A stretch of DNA of 64,000 nt from Bryobacteraceae bacterium (GTDB taxonomy: Bacteria > Acidobacteriota > Terriglobia > Bryobacterales > Bryobacteraceae): NCBI GenBank assembly GCA_026002875.1, contig BPGE01000001.1:3100001-3164000 (forward strand), read 5' to 3'. The translations under genes were made by a program, and so were the position numbers. Each line of letters starts with the position of its first letter. The first letter of the stretch is position 1. Below are positions 9,590 through 19,785 of this stretch, piece after piece. The notes under the pieces are model-generated. The model did no database searches, was not told the DNA's origin, and saw only the letters and a list, made by a program, of their open reading frames with translations.

Positions 9590-10900
9590 ATGGCAGAGCT
9601 GGAACCGCTCAAATTCGAGATTCAGGACGAGCTGCTCGGCGGCACGCGCATCAAGGTGGTCGGCGTCGGCGGCGGAGGATCCAACGCCGTCGGCCGCATG
9701 ATCGATGCGGGCGTGCGCGGCGTCGAGTTCTACGTGATGAACACCGATGCGCAGGCGCTGCGCTCTTCGCCGGTGCCGAACAAGATCGCGCTGGGCGCCC
9801 GCATCACGCACGGGCTCGGCGCCGGCTCCGACCCCGAGATCGGCCGCAAGGCAGCCCTGGAAGACACCGACCGCATCATCGAAGTGCTCGAGAGCGCCGA
9901 CATGGTCTTCATCGCCGCCGGTCTCGGCGGCGGCACCGGCACCGGCGCCGCGCCGGTGGTCGCCGCGCTGGCCAAGGAGCTCGGCGCGCTCACCGTCGCC
10001 GTGGTCACCAAGCCCTTCGGCTTCGAAGGGCCTCGCCGCATGAAACAGGCCGAGCGCGGCCTGGCCGAGCTGCACGCCACCGTCGACTGCGTCATCTCCA
10101 TTCCCAACGACCGGCTGATCGACCTCGTCCCGCCCGGCACTTCGTTCTTCGAAGCCTTCCGCCTCGCCGACGACGTCCTGCGCCAGGGCGTGCAGGGCAT
10201 CAGCGACATCATCACCACGCCCGGGCTGATCAACCGCGACTTCGCCGACGTGCGGGCCATCATGCTCGGCATGGGCTTCGCCATCATGGGCACGGCCGCC
10301 GCCCGCGGGCCGCAGGCCGCCCTCGAGGCCGCCCGCGGCGCCATCGCCTGCCCGCTGCTGGAAGAAGGCGGCCTGCAGGGCGCGCGCGCAATCCTGCTCA
10401 ACATCACCGCCCCGCCCGACCTCAGCCTGCACGAGATGCACGAGGCCTGCCGCCTCATCCGCGAGGCCACCGGCAACCCCGACGTGCAGATCAATTTCGG
10501 CCTTGTCCCGGACGCCTCCCTCAAGGACGAAGTCCGGATCACTGTCATCGCCACCGGCTTCCAGCGCGAAGGGCTGCCCGAGGTGGAACGGCCGCAGCTC
10601 GAGGCCGTGCGCCACGCCGCCGCCGCGGCGCGCGCCGAGGCCGCAGCCGAGCCCGTGATTGTCCCGGCCCCGCAGATCGAAGCCGCCCCTGCCGCGGCGC
10701 AGCAGGACAGCCTGGCCGTGGAAGAGCCGTTCGACGAGGCCGTGTTCGATCTCGAACCCGCTGCTGAAGAGTCGGCCCCTGTCGCGGGTCCGCCTCCCCA
10801 GGCGGCCCCGCCCGCCGCCGGTCCTCCGGACGAGATCCTTCCCTTCGACGATCTGGAAACTCCGCCGGTCCTGCGGCGTGAGCGAAAATTGTTCCAGTAA
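9590..10900 (+). CDS. ftsZ: Cell division GTPase FtsZ
   Basis: Tubulin-like GTPase forming the Z-ring. 436 residues. GVGGGGSNAVGRM and the GTP loop GLGGGTGTGAAPVV are present, and the T7 loop INRDFADVR keeps both Asp residues needed for GTP hydrolysis across subunits. After the globular core (to about residue 325) comes an Ala/Glu/Pro-rich linker of about 95 residues, then a conserved C-terminal peptide (DDLETPPVLRRERKLFQ) that should bind FtsA. It starts 42 bp after ftsA with GAGG upstream. The stop codon directly abuts the ATG of murA. Confidence 0.98.
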   Translation: MAELEPLKFEIQDELLGGTRIKVVGVGGGGSNAVGRMIDAGVRGVEFYVMNTDAQALRSSPVPNKIALGARITHGLGAGSDPEIGRKAALEDTDRIIEVLESADMVFIAAGLGGGTGTGAAPVVAALAKELGALTVAVVTKPFGFEGPRRMKQAERGLAELHATVDCVISIPNDRLIDLVPPGTSFFEAFRLADDVLRQGVQGISDIITTPGLINRDFADVRAIMLGMGFAIMGTAAARGPQAALEAARGAIACPLLEEGGLQGARAILLNITAPPDLSLHEMHEACRLIREATGNPDVQINFGLVPDASLKDEVRITVIATGFQREGLPEVERPQLEAVRHAAAAARAEAAAEPVIVPAPQIEAAPAAAQQDSLAVEEPFDEAVFDLEPAAEESAPVAGPPPQAAPPAAGPPDEILPFDDLETPPVLRRERKLFQ

Positions 10901-12229
10901 ATGACGCTTCCCGCTTCCGCCCTGCAATCCGACATCATGGTGCTCCGCGGCGGCAGGCCGCTCGAGGGCGAAGTGGCCCTGCGCGGCGCCAAGAACGCGC
11001 TGCCGAAGATCATGGTGGCGGCCCTGCTGACGGACGAGAAGTGCGTCCTGCGCAACGTCGCCCGCATCCTCGACGTGCACATCACGGCGGAGCTCATCCA
11101 CGCTCTCGGCGGCGAAGTGCGCGAGATCGAGCCCGGCGTGCTGGAAATCTGCGCCGCCAACCTGCGCCCGATGGAGCGCTCCGTGCTGCGCGAGTTCTCC
11201 GGCCGCAGCCGCATTCCCATCCTGACCTGCGGGCCGCTGCTGGCCCGCTTCGGCAAGGCGCCCGTGCCGTCTCTCGGCGGCTGCCGGATCGGGTCGCGCC
11301 CGGTGGATTTCCACCTGCGCGCGCTGCAGGACCTTGGCGCCGTTCTGCACGAGGAGGCGCACGACGCCCATCTGACCGCCGCCCGGCTCCAGGGCAACAA
11401 GATCCGCCTGGACTATCCCAGCGTGGGCGCCACCGAGCAGGTGATCCTCTCCGCCGTCCTGGCCGACGGCCTCACGGAACTGTCCAACGCCGCCGTCGAG
11501 CCGGAAATCATGGACCTGATCATGGTGCTGCAGAAGATGGGCGCCATCATCAGCGTCGACGTCGACCGCGTCATCAAGATCCTCGGCGTGCGCGAGCTGC
11601 GCGGCTTCGACCACGCCGCCATCCCCGACCGCCTCGAGGCCGCCTCCTGGGCCTGCGCCGCCGTGGCCACCAACGGCCGCATCTTCGTCCGCCACGCCCA
11701 GCAGGCCCCCATGATGACGTTCCTCAACCGCCTGCGCCAGATCGGCGGCGATTTCCGCGTCGCCGCCGACGGCATCGAGTTCTGGCGCGCCGGCCAGTCG
11801 CTTCGCTCCACGGCCGTGGAAACCGACGTCTACCCCGGCTTCTCCACCGACTACCAGCAGCCGTTCGTCATCGCCCTCACGCAGGCCGAAGGCGTCTCCA
11901 TCGTCCATGAGACCGTGTACGAAGACCGCTTCGGCTACGTCGAAGCGTTGCGCCGGATGGGCGCGCAGATCCAGCTCTACCGCGAGTGCCTCGGCGGCCT
12001 GCACTGCCGCTTCGGACAGCGCAACTACCGCCATTCAGCCGTCATCGTGGGGCCGACGCCGCTCCGCGGCGCCGACATCGAGATCCCGGACCTGCGCGCC
12101 GGCTTCAGCTACGTCATCGCGGCTCTCGCCGCCGAGGGCGAGTCCCGCCTCTCCAACACGCGGCTCATCGAGCGGGGCTACGAGGACATCGCCGGCAAGC
12201 TCCGGGCGCTCGGCGCGCAGCTGCTCTGA
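10901..12229 (+). CDS. murA: UDP-N-acetylglucosamine 1-carboxyvinyltransferase MurA
   Basis: Cytoplasmic enzyme for the first committed step of peptidoglycan synthesis (enolpyruvyl transfer from PEP to UDP-GlcNAc), the target of fosfomycin. 442 residues. Active-site elements are visible: the RGAKNALPK substrate-binding Lys/Asn, the catalytic Cys128 in LGGCRIGSRPVDFH, the general-base Asp in STDYQQPF, and Arg in PDLRAGF. Cys rather than Asp at position 128 predicts fosfomycin sensitivity (inference). Its ATG immediately follows the ftsZ TAA. Finding murA here rather than elsewhere in the genome is less common. Confidence 0.93.
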   Translation: MTLPASALQSDIMVLRGGRPLEGEVALRGAKNALPKIMVAALLTDEKCVLRNVARILDVHITAELIHALGGEVREIEPGVLEICAANLRPMERSVLREFSGRSRIPILTCGPLLARFGKAPVPSLGGCRIGSRPVDFHLRALQDLGAVLHEEAHDAHLTAARLQGNKIRLDYPSVGATEQVILSAVLADGLTELSNAAVEPEIMDLIMVLQKMGAIISVDVDRVIKILGVRELRGFDHAAIPDRLEAASWACAAVATNGRIFVRHAQQAPMMTFLNRLRQIGGDFRVAADGIEFWRAGQSLRSTAVETDVYPGFSTDYQQPFVIALTQAEGVSIVHETVYEDRFGYVEALRRMGAQIQLYRECLGGLHCRFGQRNYRHSAVIVGPTPLRGADIEIPDLRAGFSYVIAALAAEGESRLSNTRLIERGYEDIAGKLRALGAQLL

Positions 12230-12257
12230 CCGGCCTCCCGCCGCCCCGCTTCCCGCT

Positions 12258-12830
12258 TCAGGCCGCCTCCTGCACCGGCCCGAGCCGCCCCGCCCCGGCC
12301 GGCCGCGGCGGCTCGCCCCCGTCGTCCATGCTCCGCCACGGATTTTCCGTGCGCCCGTGGAAATACTCGTCCAGCGGATACAGCGAATACGGCTGCAGTT
12401 CGCGGAACACCTTGCCCAATTTCGCCTCGATGCGGTACACCATGTGGAAAAACTGTCCGCGGTCCATCTTCAGTTTCCGCATGCAGAGCTTCGAATCCGC
12501 GCCCAGCAGAAAATGATAGCGGAACAGCTTCCATTCCTCGGGCGTCAGGTGGCGGCGGCTCACGAGGTAAAAATCAGCCATGTATTCCTCGTTCTTCATG
12601 CCCCAGGTGATCCGCCGGCAGCCCCGCGGCGAGTACTCCAGAGAGACGCGGCTGTAACGTTTGTCCTGCTCCACGCATTTTTTGAACCGCGCGTAGCAGG
12701 CGCGGAAAATGCTGCGAAACACGCAGGCGCAGGGCACCATTTTGCCGCGGGCTTCTCGCAAACCAAGCCCGTGGCAATACACGCATTTGATTGCGGCCAA
12801 GCCAATGGTTTCGGAACGGGTCCACTCCAT
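12258..12830 (-). CDS. Unknown protein with CxxCxGxG...CxC motif and HTH-like C-terminal region
   Basis: 190 residues, not recognised as a named family. The N-terminal third has Cys16 and Cys19 in CVYCHGLGL and Cys34 and Cys36 in VPCACVF, a spacing like the DnaJ-type zinc finger, plus more Cys at 45 and 52. The middle and C-terminal part (about 95-165: LTPEEWKLFRYHFLLG, then MDRGQFFHMVYRIEAKLG) looks all-helical and resembles sigma-factor region 4 or an HTH. A plausible ribosome site (GAAGGA) lies about ten bases before the ATG at 12830. It is convergent with murA, 28 bp away. A nucleic-acid-binding role is inference. Confidence 0.75.
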   Translation of the reverse strand: MEWTRSETIGLAAIKCVYCHGLGLREARGKMVPCACVFRSIFRACYARFKKCVEQDKRYSRVSLEYSPRGCRRITWGMKNEEYMADFYLVSRRHLTPEEWKLFRYHFLLGADSKLCMRKLKMDRGQFFHMVYRIEAKLGKVFRELQPYSLYPLDEYFHGRTENPWRSMDDGGEPPRPAGAGRLGPVQEAA

Positions 12831-12853
12831 TTCGGTTCTTTCCTTCTTGTTCT

Positions 12854-12882
12854 CGGGCTCCCGGCCTCACCCCGGGAGTCCG
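12854..12882 (-). other. Stem-loop in the leader of the Cys-rich protein gene
   Basis: An 11-bp stem (12854-12864 with 12872-12882, one G-U pair) closes a 7-nt loop. Read on the minus strand it lies in the 5' leader of the unknown Cys-rich gene, about 24 bases before its start. Read on the plus strand it is followed by TTCTT, so it could also stop transcripts running out of the cell-wall operon. Either role is inference. Confidence 0.35.
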
Positions 12883-13054
12883 TTCTTCCCTGAAATCAAA
12901 CTCCGCCAGGCCGCCCCTCGCGTCAACGAAATAGTCCCGTCTATCCCCCCATCAGCGGGGAGACGGCCGGAATTTTTCCGTAAATTATTCGAGATGCAGA
13001 ACCTTGACGCCGGCCGCCGCAACAATTAAATCTGGTTCATGTATGCCCTTCACA

Positions 13055-13083
13055 TTGAGTACTAGGTGTACTAGTACTATCCT
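13055..13083 (+). promoter_or_regulatory. Promoter with 21-bp palindromic operator for the XRE-type regulator
   Basis: TTGAGT at 13055-13060 and TATCCT at 13078-13083 are spaced by 17 bp and fit a sigma-70 promoter. Between them, a perfect inverted repeat AGTACTAG-GTGTA-CTAGTACT occupies 13058-13078, so a bound dimer would block RNA polymerase. The start codon of an HTH regulator lies about 20 bases downstream of the -10. Autorepression is the natural reading, although no binding data exist. Confidence 0.6.
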
Positions 13084-13101
13084 ATTTCAAGGAGAAATCA
13101 T

Positions 13102-13854
13102 GTGATCCCGCCGTCAGGGCCCGGTTTCGAAAAACTCCTCGGCCGCCTGATCCAGCGGCTGAAGTCGGTTCTCGTCAACGGCGAGTATACGGAGAGAGGC
13201 CTGGCCCGCCTGACAGGGATTTCCCAGCCTCACCTGCATCACATCCTGGCGGGAAAGCGCTCCCTGACTCCCCGCATGGCCGACGCCATCCTGGCCTGCG
13301 TTGGCTGGGGAATCGGGGACCTGATTTCGAAGGAAGAGCTGGACGGAATTCTGCTGGCGCAAAGGTCGCGCGAGAGCCGGAGGAGGAGAATTCCGGTGCT
13401 GGCGGGCCGCATCGGGCCGTCATCTCCGTTTCCGGATACGGACGAAGTGGAAGAATGGCTGCTGGTTCAGACGCACTATTGCGAAGGATTCCGGCGCGTC
13501 TTTCTGGCCGCGCTCGAGCCGGATCCCGCCGTGCCTTTCGCCCGGCAGTCAGGCGCATTTGCGCTGGTGGGCGAGGATGAAGAATTGCGCCTGAGGCTCG
13601 CGCCTGAAGGATGGTATGTGTTGCGCTGGGGCGGCGCCGGATATGTGCGGAAGGTCCGCCTCGGGGACGCCTCGCTGGAACTGCTGGGGCAGGAATCGCT
13701 GCATGGCGCCGCCGGGCCGCCGTGCATTCCGCTGTCCGGGCAGTCCGTGCTCTCGGTCGTCCGGGGCAGGCTGCTGTGGGCGGGGCTGGATCCGCGGCGC
13801 TTCGATCCCTTCTCTCATTCCGGAAGCGGCTTTCCCATCGTCACCGCCTCGTAA
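13102..13854 (+). CDS. XRE-type HTH transcriptional regulator with S24-like C-terminal domain
   Basis: 250 residues. A Cro/CI-type HTH spans about residues 29-52 (YTERGLARLTGISQPHLHHI). The C-terminal half (about 140-240) reads like a degenerate LexA/CI-type S24 domain, ending VVRGRLLWAGLDPR, but no Ser-Lys autoprotease pair is evident, so it may serve for dimerisation only. The start is the GTG at 13102: the ATG two bases upstream reads straight into TGA, and GGAG at 13091-13094 is seven bases away. The 3' end overlaps the convergent glycosyltransferase gene by 40 bp. The palindrome in its promoter suggests it represses itself; other targets are unknown. Confidence 0.8.
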   Translation: MIPPSGPGFEKLLGRLIQRLKSVLVNGEYTERGLARLTGISQPHLHHILAGKRSLTPRMADAILACVGWGIGDLISKEELDGILLAQRSRESRRRRIPVLAGRIGPSSPFPDTDEVEEWLLVQTHYCEGFRRVFLAALEPDPAVPFARQSGAFALVGEDEELRLRLAPEGWYVLRWGGAGYVRKVRLGDASLELLGQESLHGAAGPPCIPLSGQSVLSVVRGRLLWAGLDPRRFDPFSHSGSGFPIVTAS

Positions 13855-14993
13855 ATGGCAAGCACCTGCGCCGCCGTGGTCTCCCAGCGGAACTGGCGCA
13901 CCCGCTGCGCGCCGCGCTCGATCAGCTCCTTGCGGCGCTTTTCGTTCAGCAGCACTTCCTCGATGCCCCGGGCGATGTCGAACACGTTGTCCGGGCTCAC
14001 CATCTCGGCGGCGTCTCCGACGGCTTCCGGCAGCGAAGTGGCCGTCGAGCAGACGACCGGCGCGCCGCAGGCCATCGCCTCCAGCGGCGGCAGCCCGAAG
14101 CCCTCGTACAGCGAGGGAAAGACAAATGCGGCCGCTGATTCGTAGAAGACCCGCAGCGTCTCCTTCGGCACGAATCCCAGAAATCGGACGTACGGCTCCA
14201 CGCGGGACTGGATGACGGCCTGGCGCACGGCCGGATAGCGCGAGATTTCGTCCCCGATGATGATCAGCCGCAGGTCCTTCCACCGGGGATCGTCCTGCAG
14301 CTTGCCGCGCAGCAGCGCGAACGCCTCCACCAGCCGCGGGATGTTCTTCTGCGGCCGGATCGTGCCTGCATAGAGCAGGTACGGGTAGTGGACCTGGTAG
14401 CGCTCCAGCTCGCGGCGCCGCTCGTGCTCGCGCGCTTCGGGGCCGGCGGCGCGCGCCCAGCGCGCCGGGCGGGGATCGGTGAAGCTCGGATCGACAGCGC
14501 CGTAAATGCGCCGGATCTTGGAGGCGGGAACCCCCATCAGCGAGACGAGGTCGTTGCGCGTCCATTCGCTGACGGCGATGACGCAGGCCGCTTCCAGCAG
14601 CGAGCGCTGCAACACCGCGCGGCGGATTTGCCCTTTCCATCCGCCGCCCTGTTCCAGCACGAGGCTCGAGATGTCATGCACCGTGACGATGTAAGGCTTT
14701 GGCAGGAACAGCGGCACGCGGGCCAGGGGGATATGGACGAGCGAGGGCAGCTGCTTGCGGGCGAACAGCGAAAACAGGATCCGGTCGCGCGGCTCGGTGT
14801 CCTGCCGCTCGTAGGGCAGGATATGGAAATTCGCGGGCAGCCCGTCCAGCTCGTCGCGGTCCTGGCTCCGCAGGGTCAGCAGGAACTCGTGCGGCGCGCC
14901 GATCGACGCCAGTCCGCGCACCAGGTTGCGGATGTAAGTGCCGTAGCCGAAATCCCGGACGTGGCGGGCGTCGATCAGGATGCGCAGCGGCAC
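13815..14993 (-). CDS. Glycosyltransferase family 4
   Basis: Retaining GT-B glycosyltransferase, probably using a nucleotide sugar for a surface polysaccharide or glycolipid. 392 residues. It opens with ILIDARHVRDFGYGTYIRNL, typical of GT4 enzymes; YLLYAGTIRPQKNIPRLVEA marks the start of the donor-binding domain, and FVFPSLYEGFGLPPLEAMACG is the E-x7-E catalytic signature. The GTG start at 14993 has GGGAG seven bases upstream. It lies 15 bp after glyA and is probably the last gene of the STAS-rpiB-glyA run. The acceptor cannot be told from sequence. Confidence 0.9.
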   Translation of the reverse strand: MPLRILIDARHVRDFGYGTYIRNLVRGLASIGAPHEFLLTLRSQDRDELDGLPANFHILPYERQDTEPRDRILFSLFARKQLPSLVHIPLARVPLFLPKPYIVTVHDISSLVLEQGGGWKGQIRRAVLQRSLLEAACVIAVSEWTRNDLVSLMGVPASKIRRIYGAVDPSFTDPRPARWARAAGPEAREHERRRELERYQVHYPYLLYAGTIRPQKNIPRLVEAFALLRGKLQDDPRWKDLRLIIIGDEISRYPAVRQAVIQSRVEPYVRFLGFVPKETLRVFYESAAAFVFPSLYEGFGLPPLEAMACGAPVVCSTATSLPEAVGDAAEMVSPDNVFDIARGIEEVLLNEKRRKELIERGAQRVRQFRWETTAAQVLAIYEAVTMGKPLPE

Positions 14994-15008
14994 GTCCTTC
15001 TCCCAGGC

Positions 15009-16288
<1,280 letters not shown>

Positions 16289-16289
<1 letters not shown>

Positions 16290-16732
16290 CAGCAGCCCTG
16301 CTCTCCTGAGTCCATCTTCTCGACGCGCCGCTCGTGGCGCCCGCCGTCGAACGGCGTTTCCAGAAAAATCCGCACCCACTCCCGCGCCTGCGCCGGGCTG
16401 ACGTATTTCGCCCCGAGCGCCAGCACGTTGGCGTTGTTGTGCCGCCGCGTCAGCTCAACGACGTCGGAATTGTAAGCCAGCGCCGCCCTCACGCCCCTGC
16501 GGCGGTTGGCCGCGATCGACATCCCCACGCCGGTGAAGCAGACCAGCACGCCCCTCTCGCACCGCCCTTCCGCCACGGCAGCCGCCACCTTCTGCGCGTA
16601 GTCCGGGTAGTCCGTCGAATCGGGCGAGTGCGCGCCGAAATCCACGATTTCGTGGCCCGCTTTTTCCAGCTCGCCGCGCAGGAATTCTTTCAGCAGGAAT
16701 CCGGCGTGATCCGCTCCGAGCGCGATTTTCAT
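16289..16732 (-). CDS. rpiB: Ribose-5-phosphate isomerase B
   Basis: Cytoplasmic isomerase of the LacA/RpiB family, interconverting ribose-5-P and ribulose-5-P. 147 residues. The N-terminal [15 protein letters not shown] holds the Asp8-His9 pair, and YPDYAQKVA and GMSIAANR follow. The active-site loop reads VCFTGVGMS instead of the common C-G-T-G; the catalytic Cys65 and the Thr are kept, so activity is expected. It precedes glyA with a 1-nt overlap and follows the STAS gene by 34 bp. Confidence 0.92.
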
Positions 16733-16766
16733 GAGGGGGAAACTACGAGTGTAACATCCCCGCCGC

Positions 16767-17183
16767 TCACTCGCCTCCAGGCGCGTCCTCGCCGCGGTTC
16801 TGCACGTATTCGAGAGGATCGAACGGCTTGACGTCCTTCCCGTGGATGGCGTCCACCGCGTCCTGCTCGTTCGCGTAGAGATGGAACACGCCGCTCAGCT
16901 TGGTCAGCAGCATCAGGTCCACGACGCGGTCGGTCAGGTTGAACATCGCCAGCATGCCGCCGGCGTCGCGCGCCACCTTGTGGGCCACCACGAGGAAGCC
17001 CATGCCGCTCGAGTCGATGTATTCCGTGCCGTGCATGTCCAGCGCCACGCGCGTCTGTCCGCCCTTGATCGCTTCGTCGATCCTGCGGCGGAACTCCTCC
17101 ACAGCGTCGCCGATCACCAGGCGCCCGTTGAGTTCCATCACCAGGACATCGCCGTTTTTCCGTTCCGTCACGCTCAGGCTCAT
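16767..17183 (-). CDS. STAS-domain anti-sigma factor antagonist
   Basis: 138-residue single STAS domain, like SpoIIAA/RsbV. The expected phosphorylation site is the Ser pair in YIDSSGMGFL (Ser58/Ser59). Such proteins bind a serine-kinase anti-sigma factor when unphosphorylated and so release a sigma factor; here no partner kinase, phosphatase or sigma gene is adjacent, so the target is unknown. The acidic, Gly-rich tail after residue 120 is extra to the domain. It is the first gene of the minus-strand run and diverges from the xylonate dehydratase gene with 78 bp between starts. Confidence 0.88.
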   Translation of the reverse strand: MSLSVTERKNGDVLVMELNGRLVIGDAVEEFRRRIDEAIKGGQTRVALDMHGTEYIDSSGMGFLVVAHKVARDAGGMLAMFNLTDRVVDLMLLTKLSGVFHLYANEQDAVDAIHGKDVKPFDPLEYVQNRGEDAPGGE

Positions 17184-17261
17184 AAGGAAATCTCCACTCT
17201 ACCCGATACGCCGCGTTTCCGCCAGACCCGCCCGCCGCCCGCCCTGTGATGAAATCGTGTC

Positions 17262-19271
17262 ATGCCCGCTGAGCTGCCCCCGCCTTCCTCCATCCTCGAT
17301 TCAGGCGACGCCTCCCTGTTCGACGTCCGCTCGAAAGCCCCGGGTCCGCAGGGCAGGCTCCCCTACACGCCGGAGATGCTGCGGGAGAGGCCTTCCGGCG
17401 ACCTCTACGGCTGGACGATGAACGCGGCCATGGGCTGGGAGCCCGCGCGGATGAACGCCGAGGAGGTGCTCATCCTCTCCACCCACGGCGGACTGCGCGC
17501 GCCCGACGGCTCGCCCATCGCCCTCGGCTACCACACCGGCCACTGGGAAGTCAGCCTGCAGGTGGAAGCCGCCGCCCGCGAGCTGAAACAATGGGGCGCG
17601 ATTCCGTTTGCGGCCTACTGTTCCGATCCCTGCGACGGCCGCTCCCAGGGCACGCCCGCGATGTTCGACTCGCTCCCCTACCGCAACGACGCCAGCGCCG
17701 TGTTCCGCCGCCTGATCCGCTCGCTGCCCAACCGCGCCGCCGTCATCGGCGTGGCCACCTGCGACAAGGGCCTGCCGGCGATGATGATGGCCCTGGCGGC
17801 GCAGCATGATCTCGCCTGCGTGCTCGTGCCCGGCGGCGTGACGCTGCTGCCCGAGCAGGGCGAGGACACAGCCGTCGTGCAGTCCATCGGCGCACGCTTC
17901 GCACACGGCGAGATCACGCTGGAATACGCGCAGGAGGCGGGCTGCCGCGCCTGCGCCTCTCCCGGCGGCGGCTGCCAGTTCATGGGCACGGCGGCCACGT
18001 CGCAGGTCGTGGCCGAGGCGCTGGGCATGGCGCTGCCGCACTCGGCCCTGTCTCCTTCCGGCCACTCCGTCTGGCTGGACATGGCCCGCCGCTCGGCGCG
18101 CGCCGCTCTGCATCTCCAGGCCTCCGGAGTGCGCATGCGGGACATTCTGACACCCGAAGCGCTGGAAAACGCCCTGATCCTGCACGCCGCCTGCGGCGGG
18201 TCGATGAATCTGATCATTCATCTGGCGGCGGTGGCCTTCCACGCCGGGCTGCGGCGGCCTTCCGTCGAAGACTGGGCGCGCGTCAACCGCAGCACGCCGC
18301 GCCTGGTGGACGCGCTGCCCAACGGCCCGCGCAATTTCGCCACCGTGCAGGTCTTTCTCGCCGGCGGCGTGCCGGAAGTCATGCTTCATCTGCGCCGCGC
18401 GGGGCTGCTGCACACGAAGGTCCGCACAGCCACGGGAATGACGCTCGATGACAACCTCGACTGGTGGGAGCAGAGCGAGCGCCGCGCCGCGCTGCGCCGG
18501 CGCCTGCGCGAGATCGACGGCATCGATCCCGATGACGTCATCCTGAGCCCCGATGACGCGCGCGCCCGCGGCATCACCTCCACGGTCTGCTTCCCCACGG
18601 GCAATCTCGCTCCAGAAGGCAGCGTGGTGAAGGCCACCGCCATCGACCCTTCCGTCGTGGATGCCGATGGCGTCTACCGCAAGCGCGGGCCCGCGCGCGT
18701 GTTCACGTCCGAGCCTGCCGCGATCGCGGCCATCAAGGAAGGCCGCATCCGGGAAGGCGACATCGTCGTGCTGGCCGGGCGCGGCCCCATGGGCTCCGGC
18801 ATGGAGGAGACCTATCAGCTCACGTCCGCGCTGAAATACCTTCCCTTCGGCAAACATGTCGCGCTGATCACCGACGCACGCTTCAGCGGCGTCTCCACGG
18901 GCGCCTGCATCGGCCATGTTTCGCCCGAGGCGCTGGCCGGCGGGCCCATCGGCAAACTGCGCGACGGCGACCTGATCGAGATCGTCATCGACCGCAACCG
19001 GCTGGAGGGATCGGTCAACGTCATCGGCGTGGATCTGGAGTCCCGCCCGCCGCACCCGGATCTCCGGCCCGATCCTCTGCTGCCGGAAGACACGCGCCTG
19101 TGGGCTGCGTTGCAGGAGGCCAGCGGCGGCTCCTGGGCCGGCAGCGTCTACGATGTGGACCGCATCATCGCCCTGCTCGAGGCCGGCCGCCGCGCGCTCG
19201 GCCGGCAGGAAGCCGGCGCCGGGGTCAGTTCACCGCCCCGTTCACCTGCGTCTTCCGGTCAAACTCCATGA
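17262..19271 (+). CDS. YjhG/YagF-family D-xylonate dehydratase
   Basis: Iron-sulfur dehydratase of the IlvD/Edd superfamily. 669 residues, close to E. coli YjhG/YagF and far longer in its N-terminal region than IlvD. Colinear motifs include [51 protein letters not shown] and [15 protein letters not shown]; the Cys in the first three of these cysteine motifs are the likely cluster ligands. The known reaction is D-xylonate to 2-keto-3-deoxy-D-xylonate, in the non-phosphorylating xylose pathway. The last 47 nt overlap the convergent gene; residues after about 650 are low-complexity and not part of the family. Confidence 0.9.
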   Translation: MPAELPPPSSILDSGDASLFDVRSKAPGPQGRLPYTPEMLRERPSGDLYGWTMNAAMGWEPARMNAEEVLILSTHGGLRAPDGSPIALGYHTGHWEVSLQVEAAARELKQWGAIPFAAYCSDPCDGRSQGTPAMFDSLPYRNDASAVFRRLIRSLPNRAAVIGVATCDKGLPAMMMALAAQHDLACVLVPGGVTLLPEQGEDTAVVQSIGARFAHGEITLEYAQEAGCRACASPGGGCQFMGTAATSQVVAEALGMALPHSALSPSGHSVWLDMARRSARAALHLQASGVRMRDILTPEALENALILHAACGGSMNLIIHLAAVAFHAGLRRPSVEDWARVNRSTPRLVDALPNGPRNFATVQVFLAGGVPEVMLHLRRAGLLHTKVRTATGMTLDDNLDWWEQSERRAALRRRLREIDGIDPDDVILSPDDARARGITSTVCFPTGNLAPEGSVVKATAIDPSVVDADGVYRKRGPARVFTSEPAAIAAIKEGRIREGDIVVLAGRGPMGSGMEETYQLTSALKYLPFGKHVALITDARFSGVSTGACIGHVSPEALAGGPIGKLRDGDLIEIVIDRNRLEGSVNVIGVDLESRPPHPDLRPDPLLPEDTRLWAALQEASGGSWAGSVYDVDRIIALLEAGRRALGRQEAGAGVSSPPRSPASSGQTP

Positions 19272-19704
19272 AACAGCGGCCCCAGAAGAGCGTGTCTTTC
19301 CGCCCGTAGCGGCTGCACAGCAGATACAGCCGGCCGAGCAGTTCGGTCGACTCCGGCGATTCCAGGCCGGCGAACTCCTGCGCGCCCGGGCCGGGAAGCG
19401 TCCTTTCGTCCTCCTCCAGCAGCCAGTAGGTGTCGAGCAGCTCGAAAATATGGGCCTGCGCCTCGAGCGCCGGATCGTTCTGCCCCGCTTCTTCCAGCGC
19501 CAGCGCCACCTTCACCCACGTCAGGATGCAGAGCAGCGCCAGCGCCGGCACGTCCTCGTCCTGCACGGGAAAGCCATCCACGATTTCGAACACCCGGCCG
19601 AATGAATCATTGGCGGCCTCGGCGTCGCCGGCCGCCAGCGCGGCGTCGCAGCGGATCCAGCACTGGCGGATTTCCTCGGCGCAGGCGCGCATTGCAGTCG
19701 TCAT
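19225..19704 (-). CDS. Conserved hypothetical protein
   Basis: 159 residues, function unknown. It is acidic and helical, with Leu/Ala-rich repeating helices that could be TPR-like ([20 protein letters not shown], then [19 protein letters not shown]). No signal peptide or membrane span. Of two nearby ATGs, the one at 19704 is chosen because AAGGAGG lies 11 bases upstream, whereas it is only two bases from the ATG at 19713. It overlaps the dehydratase gene tail to tail and diverges from the S46 peptidase. Confidence 0.7.
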   Translation of the reverse strand: MTTAMRACAEEIRQCWIRCDAALAAGDAEAANDSFGRVFEIVDGFPVQDEDVPALALLCILTWVKVALALEEAGQNDPALEAQAHIFELLDTYWLLEEDERTLPGPGAQEFAGLESPESTELLGRLYLLCSRYGRKDTLFWGRCFMEFDRKTQVNGAVN

Positions 19705-19734
19705 TTCTCCCATGCCCTCCTTCGGGGTGCCTCC

Positions 19735-19763
19735 ACTATATGCTGAAAGCACGCCCGTGTACA
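19735..19763 (-). promoter_or_regulatory. Candidate sigma-70 promoter for the hypothetical gene at 19225-19704
   Basis: On the minus strand TGTACA (19758-19763) and TATAGT (19735-19740) are separated by exactly 17 bp. The start site would fall about 25 bases before the start codon at 19704. Confidence 0.45.
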
Positions 19764-19785
19764 GCGGGCCGTCAAGGAGCGAACC

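Noticed and set aside
12480-12500. tRNA-like GCTTCGAATCC sequence
   Set aside because: It lies inside the coding sequence of the Cys-rich protein and no acceptor or anticodon arms can be drawn around it.
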